NCBI GenBank assembly: GCA_017610445.1
Contig: JAFCCB010000002.1
Location: forward strand, 1 to 45,137
DNA length: 45,137 bases
Reading direction: 5' to 3'
From: Candidatus Dojkabacteria bacterium
GTDB lineage: Archaea > Nanobdellota > Nanobdellia > Pacearchaeales > GW2011-AR1
Part shown: in pieces, positions 8,432 to 17,908 of the stretch
Layout: each line of letters opens with the position of its first letter
Numbering within the stretch: the stretch's first letter is position 1
The notes under the pieces: model-generated
Seen by the model: the letters and a program-made list of their open reading frames with translations, nothing else
The model's database searches: none
Told to the model about the DNA's origin: nothing
Translations under genes and position numbers: made by a program

Positions 8432-9349
8432 TTATAAAATCCTGCTCTTCTTAAAAATAATTATTACAATTGCCCAGATTAACACAACAATTCCTATTAA
8501 CATCCAAAATATCCCTGACATTCCTTGAAAAGGCAAAACAATATTCATCCCATAAATCCCAGACAAAACAGCAGGAATTGTCATAAGAACTGTAAAAATT
8601 GTCAAAACTTTTAAAATTTTATTTAAATTATTTGACAAAGTTGTCTGATAATAATCCCTCATATTTGTAATTGTTTTAAGCGCTGCCTTGCAGGAAGCCA
8701 ATGTCTGATTTAAATCTACAATTAAATCTTCAATAAATTCTTTTTCATTTTCCTTAAACCTAATCGCCTTAAGTTTAATCATCATAGCATGCATATAAAT
8801 TAAAGGAGAAAAACTCGCAAGATAATCATTTAAAATATCCTCCCGCAAAACTAAATCTAAAATATCTTTCTCTTTCAAATTCCTAATATTCCTCCTATCT
8901 TTCTTAACTTCTCTTAAAATCTTCCTTATATCCTGATTATAATTATTAGACAAAAATAAAAGTATCTGCAAAAAACTCAATGTTTTTTTATTTGTCAAAA
9001 AATTCTTAATTCCTTTTAACTTATCAAAAATCTCTAATTCAAATTTGCTAATTGTAATAAAAACATTTTTAGAAATAATAATTAAAAAAGAACTTGTATA
9101 CTCATTTTGAATTTTTGATGTTGGAATTGTTAGATAAATATATGCTTTGCTATTTTCTTCTTCAATTCTTGGCATTTCATAAATGTCCAAACCATCTAAA
9201 ATTAAATCTTTTTCTAATTTAAATTTATCAACTAAAAATTCAATTTCTTCTTTAGAAGGGTTAATAACTTCAATCCAGCAATCTGCAGAGTAATCTCTTA
9301 ATTTTTGAATTTCTCCTTTACGAATCAGTTTTTCATAATAATCTATCAT
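8432..9349 (-). CDS. CorA-family divalent metal transporter
   Basis: C-terminal two TM with YGMNI motif. Confidence 0.9.
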   Translation of the reverse strand: MIDYYEKLIRKGEIQKLRDYSADCWIEVINPSKEEIEFLVDKFKLEKDLILDGLDIYEMPRIEEENSKAYIYLTIPTSKIQNEYTSSFLIIISKNVFITISKFELEIFDKLKGIKNFLTNKKTLSFLQILLFLSNNYNQDIRKILREVKKDRRNIRNLKEKDILDLVLREDILNDYLASFSPLIYMHAMMIKLKAIRFKENEKEFIEDLIVDLNQTLASCKAALKTITNMRDYYQTTLSNNLNKILKVLTIFTVLMTIPAVLSGIYGMNIVLPFQGMSGIFWMLIGIVVLIWAIVIIIFKKSRIL

Positions 9350-9406
9350 AAAAAGGACAGAGATTAATAATTTATAAAGTATTTGATTAAGAATATCTAG
9401 TTCAGT

Positions 9407-9619
9407 TTATTCCAAACTTTTTGCTATCTGTAAAAAATAATTCTTCCTCTTTCTCGCTTCCTCTCTTATACCATCAATTTGTGAAAGAAACTTATATTCT
9501 TTAGCTCTTAATTTACACAAATCATATTTTATACCAATATCAGAAATCTTTTTTAATATCTCTTCAAATTTTTCATCAGATTCTTCAAAATTTAATGAAT
9601 TAAGATTTTCTAAACCCAT
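9407..9619 (-). CDS. small hypothetical protein
   Basis: 70-aa ORF next to the following operon gene. Confidence 0.45.
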   Translation of the reverse strand: MGLENLNSLNFEESDEKFEEILKKISDIGIKYDLCKLRAKEYKFLSQIDGIREEARKRKNYFLQIAKSLE

Positions 9620-9620
9620 C

Positions 9621-10892
9621 TTATTCTCCTTTAAACTCCACCAAACTAAAAACTTTCCATTTTTTTAATTTCTCGCGTCCACCTAAATCAGGCAAATCAA
9701 TAATAAAAGCAATTTCATAAATCTGCCCGCTCAATCTTTCAATCAAATTCGCAGAAGCACAGGCTGTCCCGCCAGTTGCAATCAAATCGTCAACAAGCAA
9801 AACTTTCTGCCCTTTTTGAATAGCATCTTTATGAATCTCAACTTTATCTGTTCCATATTCTAAAGAATATTCCTCACTTTCAGTTTCATAAGGCAACTTG
9901 CCAGGTTTTCTAATTGGAATAAAACCAACACCAAGCTTATTAGCCAAAACCCCTCCAATAATAAAACCTCTTGCTTCAATTCCTGCAACAACTTCAATTC
10001 CTTTATCCTTGTATCTATTATAAAAAATATTAATAACCTTATCAAAACTTTCTTTATCTCCTAAAAGAGTTGTAATGTCTCTAAACATAATTCCTTGTTT
10101 TGGAAAATCAGGGATTGTTCTTATTTTACTTTTAATAAATTCTGAATCTCTATTCGCAATTTTAGGCACAACCTTCAAAATTAATTGTTTAACTTTATCT
10201 GCATTCTCCTTCATTCTTTGTTTAATCATTTCCCATGTAACAGACTTCTCATCTTTTTTCCAGCAGTCATAATCAGTAACAATAGCAATTGTTTGATAAG
10301 GAATACCTGCTTCTTTTGCTAAACTACATTCAGGAACAGCAGTCATGCCAATAATATCTGCAAAATTTCTAAACATAAAACTTTCAGAACGGGTAGAAAA
10401 TCTCGGCCCTTCAATAACAAGAATTGTAGCCCAATCATGTTTTCTAAAACCAAATTCACCAACAGCATTAACTAAAATCCTCCTCAACTCTTTTGAAAAA
10501 GGATTAACCATTTCAGTATGCTTAATCTCTCCAATCTCATCATAAAAACTCAATTTTCGGGATTTAGTAAAATCAATAAATTGATTAGGAAAAACAAAAT
10601 CCCCTGGCTTGATTTTTTCTTTTAAAGAACCAACAGCGCTTGTTGCTAAAATATGTGTACATCCTAAAATTTTAAGAGCGGCAATATTTGCTCTATAATT
10701 TATCTGGCTTGGAGGAATTTTATGATTTTTGCCATGCCGTGCAAGAACACAAATATCAACACCAGAAATCTTACCAAGAATAATTTTAGAACTTGGTTTC
10801 CCATATTTTGTTTCAACCTCTTTCTCCTCATAATTAGAAATTAACTCAGGATTATCTAATCCGCTCCCACCTATTATTCCTATTTTTACCAT
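9621..10892 (-). CDS. fused S-methyl-5'-thioadenosine phosphorylase - adenine phosphoribosyltransferase
   Basis: N-terminus [14 protein letters not shown]...[21 protein letters not shown] (MTAP/PNP); C-terminus [21 protein letters not shown]...[16 protein letters not shown]...[14 protein letters not shown] (APRT). Confidence 0.93.
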   Translation of the reverse strand: MVKIGIIGGSGLDNPELISNYEEKEVETKYGKPSSKIILGKISGVDICVLARHGKNHKIPPSQINYRANIAALKILGCTHILATSAVGSLKEKIKPGDFVFPNQFIDFTKSRKLSFYDEIGEIKHTEMVNPFSKELRRILVNAVGEFGFRKHDWATILVIEGPRFSTRSESFMFRNFADIIGMTAVPECSLAKEAGIPYQTIAIVTDYDCWKKDEKSVTWEMIKQRMKENADKVKQLILKVVPKIANRDSEFIKSKIRTIPDFPKQGIMFRDITTLLGDKESFDKVINIFYNRYKDKGIEVVAGIEARGFIIGGVLANKLGVGFIPIRKPGKLPYETESEEYSLEYGTDKVEIHKDAIQKGQKVLLVDDLIATGGTACASANLIERLSGQIYEIAFIIDLPDLGGREKLKKWKVFSLVEFKGE

Positions 10893-11046
10893 AAAAAAGA
10901 ACTATCAAATAAATTTAAAAGCATATGTGAGAATTAAAATAATCATTAATAATATCAATAATCTATAAAATATCAAGCTATAAAAAAACAGAGGCTCAAG
11001 TTTAAAAATCAATAAAATATTAAAACTAATAAATATTAATAATAAA

Positions 11047-11997
11047 ATGGACTACCAGCCAAAACCTCTTTTCATAAAAAGAATAACAGCCCTGCTCAAA
11101 GATAAAGCAGATACAAAACAATTCTTTGAAACAGCAAAAACCAAACCAAAAAAATCAATTAGAGTTAACACCCTTAAAATCCAACCAGAAAAATTAAAAC
11201 AAAAACTTGAAGCAAAAGGCTGGAAGCTCAAACAAATTCTGCCAAATGCTTTCCAAATACAATCACAGCTTAAACCAGGAGAATTAGGAAAAACAAAAGA
11301 ACATTTGTTAGGATATTATTATGTTCAGGAAATTACAAGCATGATGCCTATTCTAGCTTTAAATCCAAAACCAAACAACATAATCCTTGATCTTTGTGCA
11401 GCGCCAGGTTCAAAAACAACACAAACAGCAGAATTAATGCAAAATCAAGGAACAATAATCGCAAATGATTTAACAATTGGAAGAATTGCAATTTTATCTG
11501 CAAATTTAGAAAGATGCGGAATTACAAATACAATAATCACAAGACACGATGGACTGCAGTTAATAAAAATTCTCAAAAAATTAAACATGAAATTTGATAA
11601 AATTCTCATTGATGCTCCTTGCTCAGGTGAAGGAAACATCAGAACCTCTCCAAAAACATATTTAGAATGGAATGAAAATATTTTGAAGAAATTTTCAAAT
11701 AAACAAAAAAAATTAGCATCAGCTTCTATTCAACTACTTAAACCAAACAGCGAAATGATTTACTCAACATGCACTTATGCACCAGAGGAAAATGAAGAAG
11801 TAATCCAATATCTTTTAGATAACAATCCAAATATAGAAATCCAAGAAATCACATTACCAATAAAATCCCGCCCAGGAATAACAAAATGGAAAAACAAAAC
11901 CTTCTCAAATGAATTAAAAAAAGCACATAGAATCTACCATCATGACAATAATATGGAGGGATTTTTTGTTTGTAAAATAAAAAAATTATCTGATTAA
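11047..11997 (+). CDS. NOL1/NOP2/Sun-family RNA m5C methyltransferase
   Basis: LDLCAAPGSKTTQTAELM, DAPCSGEGNIR, YSTCTYAPEENEEV. Confidence 0.93.
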   Translation: MDYQPKPLFIKRITALLKDKADTKQFFETAKTKPKKSIRVNTLKIQPEKLKQKLEAKGWKLKQILPNAFQIQSQLKPGELGKTKEHLLGYYYVQEITSMMPILALNPKPNNIILDLCAAPGSKTTQTAELMQNQGTIIANDLTIGRIAILSANLERCGITNTIITRHDGLQLIKILKKLNMKFDKILIDAPCSGEGNIRTSPKTYLEWNENILKKFSNKQKKLASASIQLLKPNSEMIYSTCTYAPEENEEVIQYLLDNNPNIEIQEITLPIKSRPGITKWKNKTFSNELKKAHRIYHHDNNMEGFFVCKIKKLSD

Positions 11998-12018
11998 TAA
12001 ACTAATATCAATAACTAA

Positions 12019-12074
12019 TAAAATGTTAAACTGCACAAATAAAATGTTAAACTGCACAAATAAAATGTTAAACT
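12019..12074 (+). repeat. 21-bp tandem repeat (2.7 copies of TAAAATGTTAAACTGCACAAA)
   Basis: Direct reading; codes in-frame MLNCTNK heptads. Confidence 0.9.
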
Positions 12075-12126
12075 ACTCATCAAATCAACTCAAATCTTTA
12101 AATAAATATTAATTAATAAAAATAAA

Positions 12127-12570
12127 ATGAAAATCATCCGCTCATCAGAAAAAAAGAAAATATTAAGACAATTAAAAGAACAGTTTGGAATAATCAAACT
12201 ACCTTATCTTTTGTTAAGATTTGGTAAAGAAAAATTAAGAGCATATTCTGGAAATTTATCAACAGAAGAACTAAATACATTAGATAAAAATCTTAGAATT
12301 GAAAATATAGGACTTTATTTTGCAAAACAGCAAACAGATGGAATAAGATTAACTTTAGATGGCACACAACTTTTCAAAAATCAAACAACAAAAAACATTC
12401 TAAACCTTAATAATAAACAAGCACAAGAATGGCTTAGAGGAAATGATTTAGATATTAAAACAAACAAGAGTTTTAAAATTTTCAAATACAATAATGAATT
12501 TTTAGGTTGCGGAAAATCAACAGGTGAAAAAATTACAAACTTCATTTCAAAAGAACGGAGAGTAAAATAA
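12127..12570 (+). CDS. PUA-like RNA-binding protein resembling the C-terminal module of RsmF/NOP2-type methyltransferases
   Basis: FKIFKYNNEFLGCGKSTGEKITNFISKERRVK; located just after the methyltransferase gene. Confidence 0.6.
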   Translation: MKIIRSSEKKKILRQLKEQFGIIKLPYLLLRFGKEKLRAYSGNLSTEELNTLDKNLRIENIGLYFAKQQTDGIRLTLDGTQLFKNQTTKNILNLNNKQAQEWLRGNDLDIKTNKSFKIFKYNNEFLGCGKSTGEKITNFISKERRVK

Positions 12571-13710
12571 TTATTTTTTATTTTTCTTTTCTTTATTTTT
12601 CTTTTCTTTATTTTCCTTTATCTTTCTTAATTCCTCTGCGCCACTTTCTCTAAATTTTTCTTCATCTCCATTAGAGTTATCCCAAAGCTTTATTATTTTT
12701 TTTGCTTCCATCCCCTGTTCTATTAATTTTTTTGAAATTTCACCCATTTCTTCATTCTTCAATAAAGTATCTTTAATACATTCTTGTTCAATAAATTCCT
12801 GCAATCTCCCAGGAACCTTATATGAATGATAAAATTTTTTTAAAACTCCCTCTTTAGTCCTTTTTAAAATCCCCACATCATGAACATCCACCCTTGTATA
12901 AAAAGTAGATTGTTCAGCTAATTTCCCAGAAATATCTGGTTGCAAAGTAATCATTGCCTCTGGTTTATATTTAACAAAATGAATAACCCGCTCTTTATTT
13001 TTTCCATCAACTATAATAGTTTCATAATCCACTTCTTCAGGCGTAACAAAAAATTTTTTCATGCCTTTAACAAATTTTGAATTAATTGAATCTTTTAAAA
13101 CTTTAAAATAACTCTTTCCCTTTATTTCATCATTATTAAAATAAAATTTGTTCTCAAATTCAGGGGTGGCTACTAAAATCTTATCTAATCCTTTTATAAC
13201 AACATAACTTAGTTTAGCATCACCTTCTTTAGCCCGCTCTATAATAAATTTTTCATGTTCAATAATGCAGTTTTCACAAACTTTTTTATAAGAGCGCTGC
13301 AATCTATGCATTACTCTATTCTGTTGCCCGCATAAATTCTCTAATTCAGAATTTCTTCTTTCTAATTTACCACATTTAGATTCTAATTCCTCACATTTTT
13401 TAATTTTGTTTTTTTGTTCTTTAACTTTATTAGCTAAATCATCTACTCTTTCATTTAAACATCCAATTTCAGAACGCAAATTATTATTTTCATTAAAATA
13501 AGCAGTATTAAATTTAGCTAAAGAATTATAATTTTTTGTTTTAAAAGAACTATCTAAAAAATGCCCAGCTAAATATCCAAAATCTTTGACAATATCCCAG
13601 GAACTGCTAAAAATCCCACTAATCTCACCAATAACTCTTTTACAAGTCTTGCTAAAATCCACCAAATATTTTTTATATGCATCTCCTTCTTTCATAACAA
13701 AAAATACCAC
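12571..13710 (-). CDS. coiled-coil/PAS-like hypothetical protein with Lys/Glu-rich C-terminal tail
   Basis: GLDKILVATPEFENKFYFNNDEIKGKSYFKVL is PAS-like; long coiled coil; KEKKNKEKKNKK repeat tail. Confidence 0.5.
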   Translation of the reverse strand: MVFFVMKEGDAYKKYLVDFSKTCKRVIGEISGIFSSSWDIVKDFGYLAGHFLDSSFKTKNYNSLAKFNTAYFNENNNLRSEIGCLNERVDDLANKVKEQKNKIKKCEELESKCGKLERRNSELENLCGQQNRVMHRLQRSYKKVCENCIIEHEKFIIERAKEGDAKLSYVVIKGLDKILVATPEFENKFYFNNDEIKGKSYFKVLKDSINSKFVKGMKKFFVTPEEVDYETIIVDGKNKERVIHFVKYKPEAMITLQPDISGKLAEQSTFYTRVDVHDVGILKRTKEGVLKKFYHSYKVPGRLQEFIEQECIKDTLLKNEEMGEISKKLIEQGMEAKKIIKLWDNSNGDEEKFRESGAEELRKIKENKEKKNKEKKNKK

Positions 13711-13860
13711 TCATCTATTTTTAAAACTTTATATACCCTAAAAAACTCAAAAATCATCAATAACTTTAAAAACCCCTTTCCAAATTTGTCCTGCTAAATC
13801 CCAATAGATAATCAAGCTAAAAACACAACATTTTTTAAATTACCAATTACAAATAAAAAT

Positions 13861-14757
13861 ATGAACCAACAAGAAATCTTAAACTACAAACAAGCAGGTA
13901 AAATATCAATAGAAATCAAAAAATATGCAAGACAATTAATAAAACCAGGGATGCCTTTATTAGAAATCGCGCAAAAAATTCATAAACAAATAGAAAAACA
14001 AGGAGCACTAGCTGCTTTTCCAGTTAATCTTTCTGTAGATGACATAGCAGCACATTACCACCCAACATTAGAAGATGAAACAAAAGCACAAGGCTTATTA
14101 AAAATTGATGTAGGAATTTCCATAAACGGATTTATTGCAGACACTGCATTCTCAATGGACTTAACACCAAATCAGGAACATAAAGAATTAATCAAAGCCA
14201 GTGAACAGGCATTAAATAATGTTTTAAACTCCTTAAAACAAAACCAGGATTTAACATTAAATGAAATTGGCGAAACAATACAAAACACAATTGAAAAAAA
14301 AGGATTTTCACCAGTTATAAATCTTTCAGGACATGGTTTAAATAAATATGAAATTCATACCTCCCCATCAATTCCAAATTATGCAAATGGAAATAATAAA
14401 AAATTAGAAGACGGAGCTTATGCTTGCGAACCTTTTGCAACAACCGGCATTGGCAAAATTTATGAAGGAGCACCCAGCAATATTTTTCAAATCATCGAAC
14501 CAAAAAACACCAGAAGCCCAACAGCAAGAAAAATTTTTGATTATATCTGGAAAAAATACAAACTTCTTCCTTTTTCACTAAGAGAAATTCAAGAAAAATT
14601 TGGTTCAGGAACAGCAAGGATAGCATTAAAAGAACTTGAGCAGGCAGGAATAACTAGAAACTTCGCGCAATTAATTGAAAAATCCCACAAACCAGTTTCA
14701 CAAACAGAACATACTTTTATAAAAAAAGATAATGAGATTATTGTTACAACAAGATAA
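13861..14757 (+). CDS. map: methionine aminopeptidase, type II
   Basis: AAFPVNLSVDDIAAHYHP, LKIDVGISINGFIADTAFS, GHGLNKYEIHTSPSIPNY. Confidence 0.95.
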   Translation: MNQQEILNYKQAGKISIEIKKYARQLIKPGMPLLEIAQKIHKQIEKQGALAAFPVNLSVDDIAAHYHPTLEDETKAQGLLKIDVGISINGFIADTAFSMDLTPNQEHKELIKASEQALNNVLNSLKQNQDLTLNEIGETIQNTIEKKGFSPVINLSGHGLNKYEIHTSPSIPNYANGNNKKLEDGAYACEPFATTGIGKIYEGAPSNIFQIIEPKNTRSPTARKIFDYIWKKYKLLPFSLREIQEKFGSGTARIALKELEQAGITRNFAQLIEKSHKPVSQTEHTFIKKDNEIIVTTR

Positions 14758-14760
14758 TTA

Positions 14761-14915
14761 TGACATCCTCTCCACACTAAAGTGTGAAGTTTCCTTTTTA
14801 ATATCTGTTTACAATTTTTAGCTACACAAAACAGAGCTTAAGCTTCTCATCTACATATCTCAAAGTTTTGCACATTATTGATACCATATCATAAATGATA
14901 TGGATTTCTTCTGCA
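14761..14915. mobile_element. IS200/IS605-like non-autonomous element (MITE/PATE candidate), copy 1
   Basis: CCTCTCCACACTAAAGTGTGAAGTTTCC at one end, CCATATCATAAATGATATGG hairpin at the other; second copy at 40911-41061. Confidence 0.65.
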
Positions 14916-15093
14916 TTTAAAAAACAATTAATTCTATCACCAAAACCCTTAAATATTATAATACATTATAATAATATCCAAAAAAAACATTGACAGGTGA
15001 AGATACCACATAAAAAACAATTACAAAATTTGAAAAAGAGCTTAGAATTAAATAAATCTAATTTCCCAAAATAATAAACAATAAATATGCACA

Positions 15094-15213
15094 ATGAAAT
15101 TAACTTGGAATAAAATATTTGCAATACTTGTTTTAATCTTATTCTTTGGAACAGTTATTGCTGTTGCAGTTATTAATATTGCAAATAGATTTATCTTGGA
15201 AAAGACGCCTTAA
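15094..15213 (+). CDS. 39-aa single-TM small protein
   Basis: MKLTWNKIFAILVLILFFGTVIAVAVINIANRFILEKTP* ; not in the ORF track. Confidence 0.45.
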   Translation: MKLTWNKIFAILVLILFFGTVIAVAVINIANRFILEKTP

Positions 15214-15233
15214 ATAGATTAGTAATATATAAA

Positions 15234-17453
15234 TTATTTTTTCCCCTTACTTTTTTTAGAGCCAGATAAACTCTTAGGTAACCTCTTAGGTAACCCTTTA
15301 GGAAGGCTCTTAACCAAATCCTCAATCACTTTACCTTTATTTTCACTCACACTTTTAAATGCTTCATCAAAATCATCTTTTGAGATTTTTAAAATCACTT
15401 TTTTATTAGTAGATTTATAATATCTCTTAATTGCATTCATTCCAGCAGTTCTGCAAATCATTTCAATATCTGCACCAGTCCATCCATCTGACTTATTAAC
15501 ATAATTTAAAATCTTAATTGATTTATCCAAAGGCATATTTCTCACATGAACCTCAAAAATCTTTTTTCTTGTTTCTTTATCTGGGATTTTCAATTCAACA
15601 TGAGTATCAATCCTGCCTGCTCTTAATAATGACTCATCGATAAGATCTTTTCTATTTGTCGCTGCAATAACTATAACTTTTTCTAATTCCTCAACACCAT
15701 CTAACTCGCTTAACAGCTGATTAACAACTTTTTCAGTAGAATCATTTAAAGAACTTCCTCTTGCTTTTGAAATTGAATCAAACTCATCAAAAAAAATTAT
15801 TGCAGGAGCAACCTGTCTTGCTTTTTTAAATACCTCTCTAATATGTTTTTCAGACTCTCCAACCCATTTGCTGATTAATTCAGGTCCTTTAACAGAAATG
15901 AAATTTGCATTTGCTTCTGTCGCAACTGCTTTTGCCAATAATGTCTTGCCTGTTCCAGAAGGTCCGCTTAATAAAATTCCTTTTGAAGGTTTAATCCCTG
16001 CTTTCTTAAATAAATCAGGCCTTAGCAAAGGCAGCTCTACTAACTCTCTCAACTTTGATTTAACTTCTTCCAACCCGCCAACATCATTCCACCTGACATT
16101 TGGCTTGTCAATTAAAACCTCTCTCATTGCAGATGGTTCAACCATTCTTATTGCATCAACAAAATTTTCACGAGTAACTTTGATTTTATCTAAGATTTCA
16201 GTAGGAACTCTGTCCTGCAAATTTTTTAATTTAGAAAAATATGGTTTAATCGCCTTTAAAGCAGCCTCTTTACTCAAAACTTCAACATCTGCGCCAGTAT
16301 AGCCAATTGTTTTCCTGGCAATTTCATTAAAATCAACATCCTTTGCCAAAGGCATTCCTCTTGTATGAATTCTTAAAATCTCTTTTCTGCCTTCTTCATT
16401 TGGGGGATCTATTTTTAATTCTCTGTCAAATCTCCCAGGACGTCTTAATGCCCCGTCAACATCTTCAGGACGATTTGTAGCAGCCATAACAACAACCTGC
16501 CCTCTTGATTTTAACCCATCCATTAAAGTCAAAAGCTGAGCAACAACTCTTTTTTCTGTTTGGTCTATTCCCTCAGCCCTTTTAGGTGCAATAGAATCAA
16601 TCTCATCAATAAAAATAATCGAAGGTGCATTCTTGCCTGCTTTCTCAAAAATTTCCCTGATATGTTTTTCAGACTCACCATAATACTTTGACATAATTTC
16701 TGGTCCTGCAATTGAATAAAAATTAGAATCTGTTTCAGTCGCAACTGCTTTTGCCAATAATGTCTTTCCTGTTCCAGGAGGTCCTGTTAATAAAATACCT
16801 TTTGGAGCACCAACACCTAATTTCTCAAAAATCTCTGGATTTTTCATCGGCAATTCCACCATTTCTCTGATTAACTCAATTTCATTTTTCAATCCACCAA
16901 TATCCTCATAACTAATTCCAGTTGCATTCAATTCTCCAGAAACAACTTCATCAGAAATAATTAGTTTTGTAGAAGGTGTTACAATAACATAACCTTTAGG
17001 CGAAACCTTTGAAACAACATAATTTAACCTGTTTCCAAAAACATCAATTACTGTTTTCTGTCCTGCAAATAATGGTTTATCTAATAATTTATTATGAAAA
17101 TATTCAGTTGGGTCATCGCTAAATCTAATCCCTTCCTGAGTGGGAGCCAATGTAATATTTTTTGCTTTATCAATTTTAACAGAATTTAAGATAATTTTTT
17201 CTCCAATAGATACACCAATATTAGAACGAGTAGTTCCATCTAAACGAATTACCTCTCCATTATCCTTGCTAATAGCCCTCATAACTTTAATAACTCCTGC
17301 AGATTTCTTTTTTATTTCTACAATATTCCCTGAAACTAATCCCAGAGAATTCATAACTTTTGAAGGAATTCTTGCAATTCCTTTGTCTATATCTTCCTGC
17401 AAAGATTCTATAACTGCTAATTCAATTTTTTGTTTTGATTTTTCTTTTGCCAT
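15234..17453 (-). CDS. CDC48/VCP-like AAA ATPase (paralog 1)
   Basis: Two AAA modules: [55 protein letters not shown]-terminal CDC48-N. Confidence 0.95.
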   Translation of the reverse strand: MAKEKSKQKIELAVIESLQEDIDKGIARIPSKVMNSLGLVSGNIVEIKKKSAGVIKVMRAISKDNGEVIRLDGTTRSNIGVSIGEKIILNSVKIDKAKNITLAPTQEGIRFSDDPTEYFHNKLLDKPLFAGQKTVIDVFGNRLNYVVSKVSPKGYVIVTPSTKLIISDEVVSGELNATGISYEDIGGLKNEIELIREMVELPMKNPEIFEKLGVGAPKGILLTGPPGTGKTLLAKAVATETDSNFYSIAGPEIMSKYYGESEKHIREIFEKAGKNAPSIIFIDEIDSIAPKRAEGIDQTEKRVVAQLLTLMDGLKSRGQVVVMAATNRPEDVDGALRRPGRFDRELKIDPPNEEGRKEILRIHTRGMPLAKDVDFNEIARKTIGYTGADVEVLSKEAALKAIKPYFSKLKNLQDRVPTEILDKIKVTRENFVDAIRMVEPSAMREVLIDKPNVRWNDVGGLEEVKSKLRELVELPLLRPDLFKKAGIKPSKGILLSGPSGTGKTLLAKAVATEANANFISVKGPELISKWVGESEKHIREVFKKARQVAPAIIFFDEFDSISKARGSSLNDSTEKVVNQLLSELDGVEELEKVIVIAATNRKDLIDESLLRAGRIDTHVELKIPDKETRKKIFEVHVRNMPLDKSIKILNYVNKSDGWTGADIEMICRTAGMNAIKRYYKSTNKKVILKISKDDFDEAFKSVSENKGKVIEDLVKSLPKGLPKRLPKSLSGSKKSKGKK

Positions 17454-17506
17454 TTTTCTACCTTAGTTTTTCTACTCATAAATTTCTTTTTTCTAATTTA
17501 GTTTCT

Positions 17507-17890
17507 TTATCTTTTATTAAATGTAATTTCTAAAACTCCATTTTTAATAGTATATTTAAATTTTTTAGGATTAATAAATCTCGGGAGTGTTTTTTGAACA
17601 CTAATTCCCTGATTTAATTTTTCAGAAAAATAAGATTGTATTTTTTCTAATGAATGTTTTTTAGCTTTAACCTGAAGTTCTCTGCCTTTAACACTAACAA
17701 AAATATCTCCCTCCTCATAACCAGGAAATTCAAAAATAAGATAAACATAATTTTCATCTTCAATAAAATCAATAACTCTTTCTTCTTTTTCACCGCTAAT
17801 AATAGTATTACTTCGTTTATTTGGAACACTATTTCCTCCAAAAAATTCTCTTACAATATCTTCAAATGGATCATCATCAAAAAATCCCAT
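17507..17890 (-). CDS. Hsp20/alpha-crystallin family small heat-shock protein
   Basis: YVYLIFEFPGYEEGDIFVSVKGRELQVKAKK, C-terminal GVLEITFNK. Confidence 0.85.
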   Translation of the reverse strand: MGFFDDDPFEDIVREFFGGNSVPNKRSNTIISGEKEERVIDFIEDENYVYLIFEFPGYEEGDIFVSVKGRELQVKAKKHSLEKIQSYFSEKLNQGISVQKTLPRFINPKKFKYTIKNGVLEITFNKR

Positions 17891-17908
17891 TTTTTGCCAT
17901 ATTTAAAT

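Noticed and set aside
9860-10545. ORFs 9860-10045, 10075-10272, 10345-10545
   Set aside because: Alternate-frame or antisense ORFs inside the MTAP-APRT gene.
12571-12620. TTTTTCTTTTCTTTA simple repeat
   Set aside because: Explained by coding of the KEKKNK-rich C-terminal tail of the 12571-13710 protein.
14589-14777. Minus-strand ORF antisense to the methionine aminopeptidase 3' end
   Set aside because: Antisense to a well-supported CDS; coding on the plus strand is clear.
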